DNA of 64,000 nucleotides from Calliphora vicina (GCF_958450345.1 NC_088784.1:43524278-43588277); one strand, 5' to 3'; positions 23,388-34,537 are shown, counted from the first letter of the stretch. Made by a program: numbers and translations. The notes: generated by a model not told the origin, from the letters alone.

Positions 23388-25117
23388 TTTTACGTAAGTA
23401 TTGTTATAAATTTTTTAGTAAAAACAGTAGTAAAATTGTGCGAGCAAAAAAAATACAACTCTAAGAAAATTTACTTGATTTTTAAAATTTTGGAAAAAAT
23501 AATTAATAAAAATTGCTAAAAACTATAATACTGTTAGAATACAGTAATTAGCTGTTAATACTAATAAATTCAAGGATATGAAATCTACAAAGGATAACAG
23601 AATTAACGAATGATGCATTTTCTGTTCAATATGGTGAATTTTTTGAAAACCAAGAAAATTTTAAGAATTTTTATTTATTTCTTTACCAATTTAAAATCTT
23701 TCGGATATTCTCTATGAAAAGAAAATCAAATAATTGTGGTGGTGTGCCTAAAACTGAGTGAATAAGAGCTCAATATCAAAAGGATATGACTAGTTAATGT
23801 TAGAAGGGTGCTGAAATTTAATGCTAAAATAATATTTTTACAATCATATGACATCATGTGGTCTTTAAAAATTACAAATAATGAAATCATATTCAAATAT
23901 CCATTTATTTTGGTAAGTAAACGAATTCCAAAACAGCGGAAGACAACTGTAAATAATATTAAATTTGACACTGTTCCTATTTTTTTATTGGCCATAATCG
24001 GTTATAAATTTCTACTTAAAAAAATAGTTTACATTAAAAAATTTAAATATAAAATAAATTAAATAATTATGATATAAATTAAATAAATATTATAAATAAA
24101 ATTATTATTATCATTATTAGATAATGATTCTTTAATTGATGTCAGTAAATTAGCAACTTGATAAGAAAAACTATTTTCCACTAGGAAAAAAGAAATTTGA
24201 TAAGTATATGTGTAACAGAAATAATCAACCATATAAAAGAGAAAGCATGGTACTCAGTACAACCTAGAAACTATAAGGGCCAAATATATGTATATATAAA
24301 TATTAGTCACTGAATGTCTGTTAGTTGATACCACCTTCAGAGATATAAACAGTAGAGGGACCAACCTATATGACAAAAAATGTCATCAAAAGGGTGTATA
24401 TCTAATAATCAATTACAATAATCAAATCCTAATATCATAAGTGATTCAATAGAATCCTATATTTAGCTTACGTGACTACTAAGATATCGCAATTTTTTAC
24501 TATTTTAATTTAATATATAAGGGAATATCTGTAACAGATCGAAACTATCAGACACGAATAAATTAAAATTACGTTAATTGACCTTCCATATCATACGACT
24601 GCACCATTTTAAGCATAAAGGACCTGCTTCGAAAAGCATAAGAGCTTAATTTATTTTTGTAAATAATATATGGTTTATTGAATTGGTATCTCCTGTCTGA
24701 GTAGCATCAAATATGATGTCACCTTCCATGGATCAGGTAACACAGCCTTGATTACTTCAATGTCTAACCTTTTAGTTTTATTTCAATAAAATCCATTTCA
24801 AAACTAGCCATTAAAATTATTTCGGCACTCTAATCTAATTATTATATATTATATATCTATATTTTTATAACGGAATATGAGTATAGCGTTTTTATGTATA
24901 AAATGTTTATCCTTTTGAATTTTAATGTCCCTAAATTTGTTTGCATTAATAGTAAATGATGGTAATGCAACATTGTTATAGTTTTTTGCAATTTTTTATA
25001 ATTATTTTTTTTAAAATTTTAAAAATTAAGTAAATTTCCGTAGAGTTGCATTTTTTTGCTCGCACAATTTTACCACTGTTTTTACTAAAAATTTTATAAA
25101 TATCCTTACGTAAAAAA
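23388..25117. mobile_element. 1.7-kb element with ~150-bp terminal inverted repeats
   Basis: The left arm 23388-23545 (TTTTACGTAAG..., GTAAAATTGTGCGAGCAAAA, AACTCTAAGAAAATTTACTT, AAAAACTATAATACTGTT) is complementary to 24965-25117 (AACATTGTTATAG..., TTTTTTGCTCGCACAATTTT, CTTACGTAAAA). It sits exactly between two Helitron-like copies (end of 22732-23387, start of 25118-25708). The interior is AT-rich with no transposase-like frame. No certain TSD was found, so the superfamily is open. Confidence 0.65.
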
Positions 25118-25708
25118 ATATTGAACAAAATGTCATACAATAATACCAGACGTCCGTCTGGCTGGTTGTCTGTCCATGTAAACCTAGTGCGCAAAGTACA
25201 GGTATCAATTTTGAAGATATTTCGATAAAATTTGGTATATATTAGTTTTTTGGCCCAAGGACCATGCCTATTTAAATTGGTTGAAATCGGTTCATTATTT
25301 CACCTTGCCCCCATACAAATGTCCTCCCAAAATTGGACTTGATCGGTCATAAATGTTTAATTTATATATGTATCTCCACAAATTCCGCTCCAAATAAGTT
25401 TTATACAAAATACATGTCACCAAATTTTGTTACGATCGGTCCATAATTAGTCATAGCTCCCATATAGACCCGCTACCGAAAATCACTTTAAAGTGCATAA
25501 ATCTCTTAAAAATGTTGGTATACACACAAAATTCCACATAAATAACTTTCATAGCGACATAAATCACACGATCTAATTTCATGGTGATCGGTCCATAATT
25601 GGTCATATCTCCCATATAAGGCCCACTTCCGAAAAAATGTTTTTGCTCATTTACTTAGTGTAGGGTATAATATGGTGAGGATTGACCGACCATATTTTCT
25701 TACTTATT
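25118..25708 (+). mobile_element. Helitron/Helentron-like element, copy 2
   Basis: Near-parallel to copy 1: GTCTGTCCATGTAAACCTAG, GAAGATATTTCGATAAAATT, TCTCCACAAATTCCGCTCC, GTTACGATCGGTCC, CCATATAGACCCGCT, and the end GTGTAGGGTATAATATGG with GATTGACCGACCATATTTTC then TTACTTA. Its 5' part is shortened and abuts the long-TIR element. Confidence 0.6.
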
Positions 25709-27321
25709 TTATTGTAAATTTTTTTAATCACCCTAAATTTTAAGCTATCTTTGATAAAATAATATTTTTACTGCAATTTTTTTTGTATTAATCACTTTAG
25801 CCAGCTTCGTATATACAACAATTATGCCACTGCATTTTATGATTGTCGTTCCATAATTAGTCATTTATTAATATTATTATTATTTAAATGGACATGAATA
25901 GATGCATTCATAAGTTCTTTGGGGTATCATATCGGATGCTCATGATGCTTTTTTGCAGCAAATCGATTTTACAGAGATGAAGATGAGAAGGGTTTGTATT
26001 TATTTCAGATTTTAGGTTCTAGTAATTTTTTCAAATCACATTCCAAGTTTTACCTTTAATAGTTATGAGTACAAAAAAAAAATATTATCGACGCCATCTT
26101 TCGAGTGGGCATGGCTTTAAATTTCAATATTTTTGCTATATCTCAAGTAAAAATGTTGTACATAGACAATATTAATTTATATGAATTGAGTGGTATTTTA
26201 AAGGTCTTTCTAATAAATTATAACGCAGAAATTTCAGGAAACTCGACTTTTTGAAGAACTCGAAATTGAAACTTTTTCTGTCAAAAAGGGCGCCCAGCGG
26301 CTTAAACTAATTCGGGTACGCTAAATTCAGTGGTGCTAACCGTTTTTGGGTTAGCTCATATTTTCGAGATATACCGTTATTTCGAAAATGGAGGAGATTC
26401 CGCAATATACATAAGTATATCCGCGTAACTCAAAAACGGTTTAGTTTATTGAACAAACTGAAAAAATCGAAAATCCGCAATAAAATTGCCATTAAGTAAA
26501 GTTTAACATGTTTTTAATCTTCGCAGTCGTATTAGAAATATATACATACATATTTTATTTGTTCAAATTACAAAGATATTAGATTAGGGTTTTCCCCAAA
26601 ATATACAGTTAGACTATGTTTCAAGGCTCAAATCTCAATTTTATGCCAACTCTTTATTAATTGAAAATTGTAACAAATTGTTCTGTTTAAATTGCACTCT
26701 AAGAATGTAATAAATATGTGTATATGTTTTGTTAATCAGTGTAATACTAAATAAATGTGTTCATTAAAATTAATAGTTTATCGCCTATTAGTAAATTTAA
26801 TCAGAAATCGCTTTCAAATTGTCACTAATGCAAACAGATTTATTTTTAATATGACACACGAATAAAACATGACGATCATTAGATCGAGATCTTTATTGCA
26901 CATTATTTTCAAATATGTAGAAAAAAATGTGTAGAAGAAAAACATGGGATGAGAAAAAAAGAATGATGCTTCGACAAATTACACAAAAATCTTGTAATAT
27001 AAAATATTTCTTGTGCCGCAATTGATCGTAAATTAATCAGAAAATTTGTTGCAATTGCTTGATGTTATTATTGTTATTATTGCATAGAAACTTAGTTAGT
27101 TGTAAACACACCAACACGTGCGAAAATGCACAGAACGTAGAATTCAAGTTACTAGAATCGTTAATTTCATTTATTGGCGATATTGGCTTCTGATATGTAT
27201 GAATGGATCGCTGGACCGGTGAATGTGTGTATGTGCCTGAGTATCATGTACAATATCCATCGTATGTATATATTTTGACTTGTTTGTTGTATCGTTCTAT
27301 TTCATATCTAAACACTACTAC
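25709..27321. other. Intronic sequence, including an unassigned repeat-like block at 26080-26620
   Basis: 26080-26460 has GCGCCCAGCGGC, ATTTTCGAGATATACCG and GTAACTCAAAAACGG, wording common in transposon-derived DNA of flies, but no ends were found. The remainder is featureless. Confidence 0.35.
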
Positions 27322-27324
27322 TTA

Positions 27325-27574
27325 AGGTAGGGTCACACATGGCAAATATTCGACGGAAAAGACGTATCCACTAAATAAAATATATTTTAATTCTCTTATT
27401 TACTTCAAAAACTCCTTTTACTTAGGACAATTCAAAACAAATATTTAGTTTTATTTTATTTGTTGCTTTTTGATCTTACAAAACACTTGTTAGAGTAAAT
27501 AACGTCAAACCAAGTTGTTGTAGAAAAGCGGTTACGCTTTTTTGCTTAAATATTTGCCATGTGTGACACTACCT
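27325..27574. mobile_element. Harbinger-like MITE
   Basis: The 250-bp element has ends AGGTAGGGTCACACATGGCA and, in complement, AGGTAGTGTCACACATGGCA (one mismatch). It is flanked by TTA on both sides (27322-27324 and 27575-27577). A 3-bp TTA duplication is typical of PIF/Harbinger. A second degraded copy is at 1515-1737. No coding sequence. Confidence 0.68.
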
Positions 27575-27577
27575 TTA

Positions 27578-28007
27578 GATATGTATTTCTATATATTTTT
27601 TGTTACTGTTAAGTGCGTGATATGATTGTTGCTGCTACAATTTGAGGCTATATTACCGACTACTTGGTGTACCAGTAGTTAGTGTGAATTCATGCCACGC
27701 TTGGTGGAAATTGCAATATATTAACGCAATAAAATTGCCAATATAAATCACTTTGTTGATGCTGAATTTCTTTTATTTTTTTTTCCTTTATCTCCTGACC
27801 ACTTTTTAAAAATACAAACTTATTCATAGATACAAATATGTATACATACATAAATATATACTTGTAAGTTTTGGTCACAGATAGATGTACACTGAACCAA
27901 AAATTGGAAGCAAATTTTGATTTGCTAAAAATGGGATTTTTCAACTAAATGCTATTAAAATATATTAAATATATTTTACACTTTAGATCATCAAATTGTT
28001 AAACTTG
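27578..28007. other. Intronic sequence, nothing recognised
   Basis: No supported feature. The open frame on the minus strand at 27690-27944 is AT-rich and without family resemblance. Confidence 0.35.
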
Positions 28008-28435
28008 TTATACCCTACACAAACATAGTGGGGAGGGTATATTGGGTTAGTGCTGATGTTTGTAATATTGTCCCAACACCTTAAAGTATACCAATCTGCA
28101 GTATCACTTTCTGAGTCGACTAAGCAATGTCCGTCCGTCCATGTAAACCTTGTAATCAAACTACATCACGCAATTTTAATGATAAATCGACAAAATTTGG
28201 TACAAGATTCTACCGCACCTAGGACCAAACCTATTGAATTTGGTTAGAATTGGTTCATTATTTCTCCTAGCCCCCATACGATTGCCCTATCTGAAAATGG
28301 ATAAGCTCTCATAAATATCTTAGTTATATAGATATCCAAACCGAATCCAAGTCAAATAAGTTTTGTATAAGCCTAACTCGCACCGTCAAGTTTTGTGATG
28401 ATCGTTCCATAACACTGTACAACACCTAAAATAAT
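28008..28435 (+). repeat. Helitron/Helentron-like element, truncated copy 3
   Basis: It starts TATACCCTACAC...TAGTGGGGAGGGTATATT (stem) and continues GTCCGTCCATGTAAACCTTG, CAAAATTTGGTACAAGATTC, AGGACCAAACCTATTGAATT and GATGATCGTTCCATAACAC. It then breaks off where a foldback element begins. The 3' hairpin is missing. Confidence 0.6.
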
Positions 28436-28439
28436 TACA

Positions 28440-28980
28440 AGGTCAGACCAATACACATTTTAATTATAAAATGTGTTCAGCAAAGTTATGTAAAATGTTA
28501 CGGAGAACATTTTTGTAGAATATGTTAATCTTATAAGTCCTCAAGGCATGGGTATTTTTTGTCCTTTTTCCAAAAAAGAGCAACTGCTGAAATATGCTGG
28601 ACATTGTATGATAATGAAGTGGAATTGCCTAGAGCTAAAAAAATGTAATAAATGAATGCTTCCCATCCAAGTGACTTTTAGTTAAATTTGAACTATTTTT
28701 TTTTCATGCTAAATTTTTGGGGTACTTTAAAATAAAATTCTTAATAAACCAGACTTTCTGGTTGAATTTTCCGTTTTGGTGTATTCAGGGACTTATAGTA
28801 AAATTATACGGATAATATTTTTGCGGAACATTTTCCCAGTTTTAATGGTGATTTTTGCTCTTTTTTAAAAGAAGGACAAAAAAGACCCATGCCTTTAGGA
28901 TTTAGAGAATTAAAATATTCTACAAAAAACATAAATTAGCTGAACACATTTTATACCTAAAATGTAAGGATCACATGGTT
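28440..28980. mobile_element. Foldback element with ~130-bp arms
   Basis: The left arm (AAAATGTGTTCAGC, ATTTTTGTAGAATATGTTAA, AAGGCATGGGTATTTTTTGT, AAAAAAGAGCAA) is complementary to the right arm (TTGCTCTTTTTTAAAAG, GACCCATGCCTTTAGG, ATATTCTACAAAAAACAT, GCTGAACACATTTT). Arms run about 28455-28590 and 28845-28968. TSD not determined. No coding sequence. Confidence 0.65.
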
Positions 28981-30758
28981 TCTTATGCCGATTAACAATA
29001 ACAATGTGCCAGAGTTGGGAAACTTTATTTTCTCTAGTAAAGGTTCTAGAAACATATATGACCTTGCGTGAGTGATAATGCATCTGGGAGACGATCCTTA
29101 GTTTAAGCTAAATATTATAAATAATTTTTGGTGAAGAAATTCATGAAAATCTTACCTTAGAGATTTGGTTCAGTGTATGTGCAAATGGATGTGTTTGTTC
29201 TCGTACATAAATATTACTGCATCCATTTAACGTCATCTATATTAAAAGCCAATTGATTATGGATCTTGTAAAACATGTTTTCATTTCGTTCATTTATCTA
29301 AACGGATTGATATTGATTGCGATTTAAAATAAAATACATCCACTCTACTACCACTAACTACTACTGCTCGATGCATCGAGCAACATCGCGATGTTGGATG
29401 GATTATACTTGTTCAATTGAACTGCGATGTTGTCGGTACATACATTCTTGCCAACTAAATATGTAAAAGAAAAAAAATAGCATTGTTTGTCTGCGATGGC
29501 GATAGCGATGGCACATGTCCGGAAATAGATGTGTGCGGCTCGAAAACTATTTGTAAAATGTTGTTGTTGAATTATTGATTTTCAGTCATTTTTTTGGTCT
29601 CGAACAAACAATAATTGGCAATGAGAATTGTGACAGTGATAGAAAATCAACACAGATGAGGATTATACCCTGCGAGCAGTTAAAGGGTCTTTGTGACAGA
29701 TGTGACTACTGTTTCAAATCTAAAAGTTAAAAGATGATTTTAGTAAATTTTGCAACAACAAAATACATTAGTATCGTACATTGATCTTCCGTTTGTTACT
29801 TCTTCATTACTACCAGCAATTGTTAGAATAAGATAAACTGTTATACGAAAGTAAAAAACACTCATGAAGAATCTTTTTCATATATTCTATACAATGTATT
29901 TAGTTGATAAGTAGTACGAAAGGAAGCCCATAATGTTGCTAAATTGAATTATTACTTTTAAAATGCTTTATTCGTGTCGTTTTTTTATTATTTTAATTTT
30001 TTAATTTGTTTACATTAAAAAGTATTTGTGCAGTTTCATTAGAAATATTGATAAAGATTTTTTTAAGGAAAAAAAGCAATTTGTCATATATAAAACATTA
30101 TTATTGAGTTTAGTAATGTTGGTGTTTGTTTATGTGCTTGTTATGGAATTTTTACTTATAAAATATTTCCTTCTAAAAGTAACATTAGGGTTACTTTTAG
30201 AAGACACTTCATCAACTCTTCCAGGTAGTGAAATACTCAGCTTATTGGCACTATTTTGTCACATCCAGAAGAGTATTCGTATTCGATATTTCACTAAATA
30301 GTATCAGCTTTGGTGTATGACTGTAGTTGCACACTTCTTTCCGACTGGTGTACTACATCGATCAGAATATGATTGCATCCGCGACGATTTTGATAATTAT
30401 GACGTTACGTAGCAGAAACGTCTACGATAGAAATAACAGTTTAAATTTGAGTAAATTTTTTTTATTGACTTTTTTTCTGAGTATGAACAAAAATAAGAAC
30501 TTCAGCATGTAGTGAGAACTAATTTAGTGAGTGAATTACTAGAGTGTTTATCAAAATTTCAAAAAAAAATATTTAGTATTTTAAGTAAATTAAGTGAAAA
30601 ACTAGTAGCAAAAACAATTCTTAACTCTAGCAACAAAGTATTTTTTTCTTTTACGTTATTTTTAAGAAATAAAATCGAAAAATGTATTCTTTTATATTAC
30701 GAGTACTTGCAAATTAATTAATTATGATATAAACGAATTTTAGAAGAGATTTATATTA
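28981..30758. other. Intronic sequence with twin palindromes at 29365-29395
   Basis: Apart from the two adjoining palindromes TGCTCGATGCATCGAGCA (29365-29382) and AACATCGCGATGTT (29382-29395), nothing is supported. Open frames at 30026-30721 are low-complexity and unassigned. Confidence 0.4.
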
Positions 30759-31943
30759 TACCCTTCACCTTCGTGAGAAGGGTATATATAAGTTTGTCAT
30801 TCCGTTTTTAATTTCCACAATATAATTTTCCGTCCCTATAAAGTATATATATTCTGGATCCTTATAGATAGCGGATTCGATTAAGCCATGTGCGTCTGTC
30901 TGTCTGTTGAAATCAATTTTCTGAAGACCCCAGATATTTTCGGGATCAAAATCTTCAATAATTCTGTTAGACATGCTTTCGAGAAGTTACCTATTTAAAA
31001 TCAGCAAAAATCGGTCCACAAATGGCTGATATATTAGGAAAAAACCAGGACAACCTCGATTTTTGACCTATATCTGGATTACTAAATCATTAATATAGAC
31101 AATATGGATATCGAATGATAGATATTTCAAAGACTTATGCAACGACGCACAGTGGCTCATTATCGTTTTTCATCGGCCAAAACTCTGTAACTTTTGAACC
31201 AATAGAGATATATTAGAAATGGACAGATAACTTCTTGAATTTTTCTCCAGTTTTAATTTCATTAAAATCGATTCAGCAGTTGTTAAGCAATTTAAGGTTA
31301 AAGTTCAACTTTTAATTTTTTATAGCATTTAGTATGAAAATGAGGATTTTTTATTTTTTGCATCAGCTTTACTTATAAAAAAGTTGTAAGCAGATAAAAA
31401 CAAGTAAAGAAGTATGTTCGGCCAAGCTCGACTATAATTTATTTTCGTGAATGATTTTCGGAAGAGGGCATTATATGGGAGCTATGACAAATTATGGACC
31501 GATCGGTGGCATGTCACAGTGTCCATTGACATAATGTCCATGGACATTATGTCACTCCAAAAGATGACATTATGTCCATGGACATTATGTCATTTTGGTA
31601 GTGTTATAATGTCCATGTGTAAAGTGTCGTAAAGTCCATGGACATAATGACACTTTTGGAGTGACATAATGTCCATGATATTTAAAAAATAATTTAAGTA
31701 TTTATGTTTTAATTTAACTTCTATCGAATTTACCGTTGTAAATTTAAAGTAGTAATAAGACGATAGCTGCGATTTTTAGTTATCTGTTATCAGAATTTTG
31801 TGAAGTTCTGACGTCACAAATTTAAAGTTTAAAAAAGTAAAAGTGTTAAAATGGGTAATGTAAAATATAAATATGAATTTAGGAATAAATTTGACATAAA
31901 AAGAGAGTTCAATAACTTTTTAATAATTTATTTACAAGAAAGG

Positions 31944-32174
31944 CTTTATTTAGCGAAGCCGCCTGCCGCTTTCTATGGAGAAGAAAGTCCCTAGGAGCGG
32001 CCGTAGGCCGCCACGCAGAAAAACTTTATTTACAAAAACAAGTTTTTTGCACTCAGTAGCATGGCGAGCAACAATTCGGTATCGCAGGAAAAGGTATTTC
32101 TTATTGGCGGCCTGTGGCCGCTTTTAGGGTCTTTCTTCTCCATGGAACGAGGCAGGCGGCTTCCCTAAATGAAG
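31944..32174. repeat. GC-rich inner inverted repeat of the foldback element
   Basis: The left arm has GAAGCCGCCTGCC, ATGGAGAAGAAAG, GAGCGGCCGTAGGCCGCC. The right arm carries the complements GGCGGCCTGTGGCCGC, CTTTCTTCTCCAT and GGCAGGCGGCTTCC. Arms are ~70 bp around an ~88-bp loop. The GC content is far above the surroundings, suggesting recent origin or a nested mobile unit. Confidence 0.75.
32061..32168 (+). CDS. Short 35-codon open frame in the foldback core
   Basis: ATG at 32061 opens MASNNSVSQEKVFLIGG, followed by a hydrophobic LWPLLGSFFS stretch and a basic end MERGRRLP before TAA. It overlaps the right inverted arm. No family is recognised and it may be chance; it is listed because the composition is unlike the surrounding DNA. 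Confidence 0.2.
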   Translation: MASNNSVSQEKVFLIGGLWPLLGSFFSMERGRRLP

Positions 32175-32624
32175 TTTTCTAATATATGAAAATATAATGT
32201 TACTAGGATCAAAAATTTTATAAAAATTAGTTTTTCTGAACAAAATTTGAACATTATGACACTTTCAAAAGTGTCATAATATCCATAAGCAAAGTGACAT
32301 AGTGTCCATGGACATTATGACACTACCGAAATGACATAATGTCCATGGACATAATGTCACTTTATGGGGTGTCATAATGTCCATGGACATTATGTCAATG
32401 GACACTGTGACATGCCACCGGACCGATCGGCATGAAATTAGGTCATATGATTTATGTGAATATGGAAGTTATTTATGTAGAATTTTGTGTTTATACCAAC
32501 ATGTGATTTTCGGAAGCGGGTCTTATATGGGAGCTATGACTAATTATGGACCGATCATCATAAAATTAGGTGACATTAATTCAGTTTATATTAAACTTAT
32601 TTGGAGCTAAATTTGTGTAGATAC

Positions 32625-33497
32625 TAGGGTATTCAATTAATCGGGTTTCTGGATTAATCGGTTAATCGAGCAAATATTTAATCGGGGTTTAGATTTAATC
32701 GGTTAATAATCGGTTAATAATCGGTTAATATTAAATTATTCGATTAACCCAATAATTTCTATTTTAATTTTAAATTGAAAAGAAAAACACGAATTACTAA
32801 AAAGAACAAAAACATAAAAAACAAACAAAACATAATAATTCAACAAAACAATAAATAAAAATATACACATGTGAGTTCCTTTTTTAGATTTTAAGGAGAT
32901 CGTCTAAAATAATCTTTTAAAAAAAGAATGTAATTTAAATGCTTAAATTTTAAACGATTTTTTTTAGTTTTAATTAAACTTGACTTGTAAAAACTACCTC
33001 ACTGATTGTAGATTTGGAAAAATAGAAAATAAGGCACGATAAAAAGTATCCAATTTCTCAGTTCTTTTTTTAGTTTTTTCTAAGCATATTTTTTTAGATT
33101 TTGAATACTGTAATAGTATCGTTAAGTTCTGATTAAAGACTCGTTTCAGTAATGTCATTAGTTTCGTCTATTACCATGTCGTCCTTCAACTCATTATCAC
33201 AAAGTTCATCATAGAATATTCTAGCAAAAATGTCATTTCCAAATTCCTTAGTTTCAGTTTCCGTACTATACTTCAAATAACTATTGCTAGAAGGGAATGT
33301 TCACGAGTTAAGAAATTAAATTTTAAAAAATAATTCTGTATAAAGTGCAAAAAAGAGACATTTCTGTTAATCGGTTAATCGACACAAATTAATCGGTTTA
33401 TTCGTTATTTGAAAATCGTCAATTTTAAATTATTCGAACAGTTAACCGACAAAAATTAATCGGTTAACCGATTAACGGTTAATCGATTGAATACCTA
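32625..33497. mobile_element. Element with TAGGGTATTCAATTAATCG ends
   Basis: The left end TAGGGTATTCAATTAATCGG and the right end CGATTGAATACCTA are inverted, each beside arrays of the TTAATCGGTTAA motif. They interrupt the inner Helitron-like copy. The expected 8-bp duplication is not visible (GTAGATAC against TATAAATC). TAGGG-type ends suggest hAT, but this is weak. Related end fragments are at 42113 and 41510. Confidence 0.5.
33136..33300 (-). pseudogene. Acidic open frame, possible transposase 3' exon
   Basis: On the minus strand about 55 codons are open: PSSNSYLKYSTETETKEFGN then DIFARIFYDELCDNELKDDM and VIDETNDITETSL before a stop. It lies inside the element with TAGGG ends and could be the tail of its transposase. 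No catalytic motif is visible, so function is not assigned. Confidence 0.25.
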
Positions 33498-34127
33498 TAT
33501 AAATCAACCATTTACGACCGATAAAGTATAATTTCGGGAGAACATTTGTATGGGTGCTAGGTGAAATAATGGACCGATTTCAGTCATTTTCAATAGGCTT
33601 CGTCCTCGGGCCGAAAAAAAAGTATGTACCAAATTTTATTGCAATATCTTCAAAACTGCCACTTGTACTTTGTGCCAGTCATATGAACAGGAAAAATAAA
33701 AATAGAAAAAAAAAGGGAGTAATTTCATTCAAATGAAAAAAGTGTTCAACAAACAGGTCAAAACAGGTTATCTAATTTTTTGGCTACCTTAGTTTCAATG
33801 TTGAATGGCATAAAAATTTTTGAGATATGAGCCACCGTGCGACGTATATAGTAAGTTGGACCTGCAATGGGTCCCAAAAAATATTTTTTAACCCGAATTT
33901 TTTTTCAACAAAAAAAATATTTAAAAAACAAAAAATTTATTTTTAAATTTAAAAAAAAAAATTAAAATAACAATTAGAAATTTTTTTTTCCATGAAATGA
34001 AAAAACAACTTTGGAAGAAAAAAATAAATTTTGTTTACCTAAACATATTTAAAATTTGTATTTTAAAGTATAATTTGGTGAAGGGTATATAAGATTCGGC
34101 ACATCCGAATATAGCTCTCTTACTAGT

Positions 34128-34537
34128 TTTTTAAACCTCTTTCCCTAAAAATTTTCATTTGGTCCATAAAATTTTTTCATTTCATAACTCTAATTTATTA
34201 AAAATGCACTCTAATTCTTTCCACTTTTTTAAACATTTTTTAAAAATGCACTTTTAAAGTAATCTTAATATGTTACATAAGTATTAATCGAAGTATAATT
34301 AAATCAGTTGTTATCAATGTGCTTTGAGTCTAACATCCAATTCAGACGATGGTTTTTACGACGTCATTTTTTCTTAATTCCCTTTTGAAGTTGCTTCCAA
34401 AATATTATTTAGAATTAAAAGTTTTAAGTTAAAAGTTACGCATAAATATTAAATAAAAACAAATATAATCTCACTGAAGTGACAATTGAGAATTAAAACA
34501 TGTAAAATAGTGATGATGAAGAGATTATTTTGATTTT
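34128..34537. other. AT-rich intronic sequence
   Basis: No supported feature. Confidence 0.35.

Larger units (their letters stand above)
31505..32419. mobile_element. FB/Mutator-like foldback element with palindromic box arrays
   Basis: The 915-bp element has ends GGTGGCATGTCACAGTGTCC and its complement, and a perfect 9-bp duplication GGACCGATC (31496-31504 and 32420-32428). Each arm holds five boxes centred on CCATGG within TGTCCATGGACA. Left-arm centres are near 31540, 31578, 31615, 31638 and 31675; right-arm centres near 32247, 32285, 32308, 32345 and 32383. Spacing is ~38, 37, 23, 37 in the left arm and 38, 23, 37, 38 in the right arm, each read left to right, so the two arms mirror each other. 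The 26-bp block 31528-31553 is a perfect palindrome. A 9-bp TSD with repeat-bearing arms resembles Drosophila FB and Mutator-like elements. A nested GC-rich inverted pair lies at 31944-32013 and 32102-32174. Confidence 0.78.
31402..33690 (-). repeat. Inner Helitron-like copy (minus orientation), split twice
   Basis: Fragments in order: 31402-31495 (AACAAGTAAAGAAGTATG, GGGAGCTATGACAAATTATG), 32429-32624 (GAAATTAGGTCATATGA, GGAGCTATGACTAATTATGG, AACTTATTTGGAGCTAAATT) and 33498-33690 (ACGACCGATAAAGTATAATT, GGTGAAATAATGGACC, TACCAAATTTTATTGC). Together they are the reverse complement of 22732-23387 with two insertions. Confidence 0.65.
31148..33839. mobile_element. Transib-like element C with CGACG target duplication
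   Basis: The left end is CACAGTGGCTCATTATC and the right end is ATGAGCCACCGTG, imperfect inverted repeats starting with the CACxGTG heptamer. They are bordered by a perfect 5-bp duplication CGACG (31143-31147 and 33840-33844). A GC-rich 5-bp TSD plus a CACAGTG start is the Transib signature. The interior has been colonised by a reversed Helitron-like copy and two further elements, so most of the 2692 bp is not its own. No transposase was found. Confidence 0.72.
30759..34127. mobile_element. Outer Helitron/Helentron-like element, split by nested insertions
   Basis: The left part 30759-31142 holds the family core in reverse (TATACCCTTCACCTTCG, a stem with GAAGGGTATATATAAG, CTTATAGATAGCGGATTCG). 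The right part 33845-34127 ends GGTGAAGGGTATATAAG, hairpin ATTCGG-CACAT-CCGAAT, then ATAGCTCTCTTACTAG before T. A hairpin about ten bases before a CTAG end next to T is the classic Helitron 3' terminus. Between the two parts sits the Transib-like element 31148-33839. Confidence 0.6.

Noticed and set aside
31447..31632. Frames with repeated IMSMDIMS peptides
   Set aside because: They translate the palindromic TGTCCATGGACAT boxes of the foldback element.
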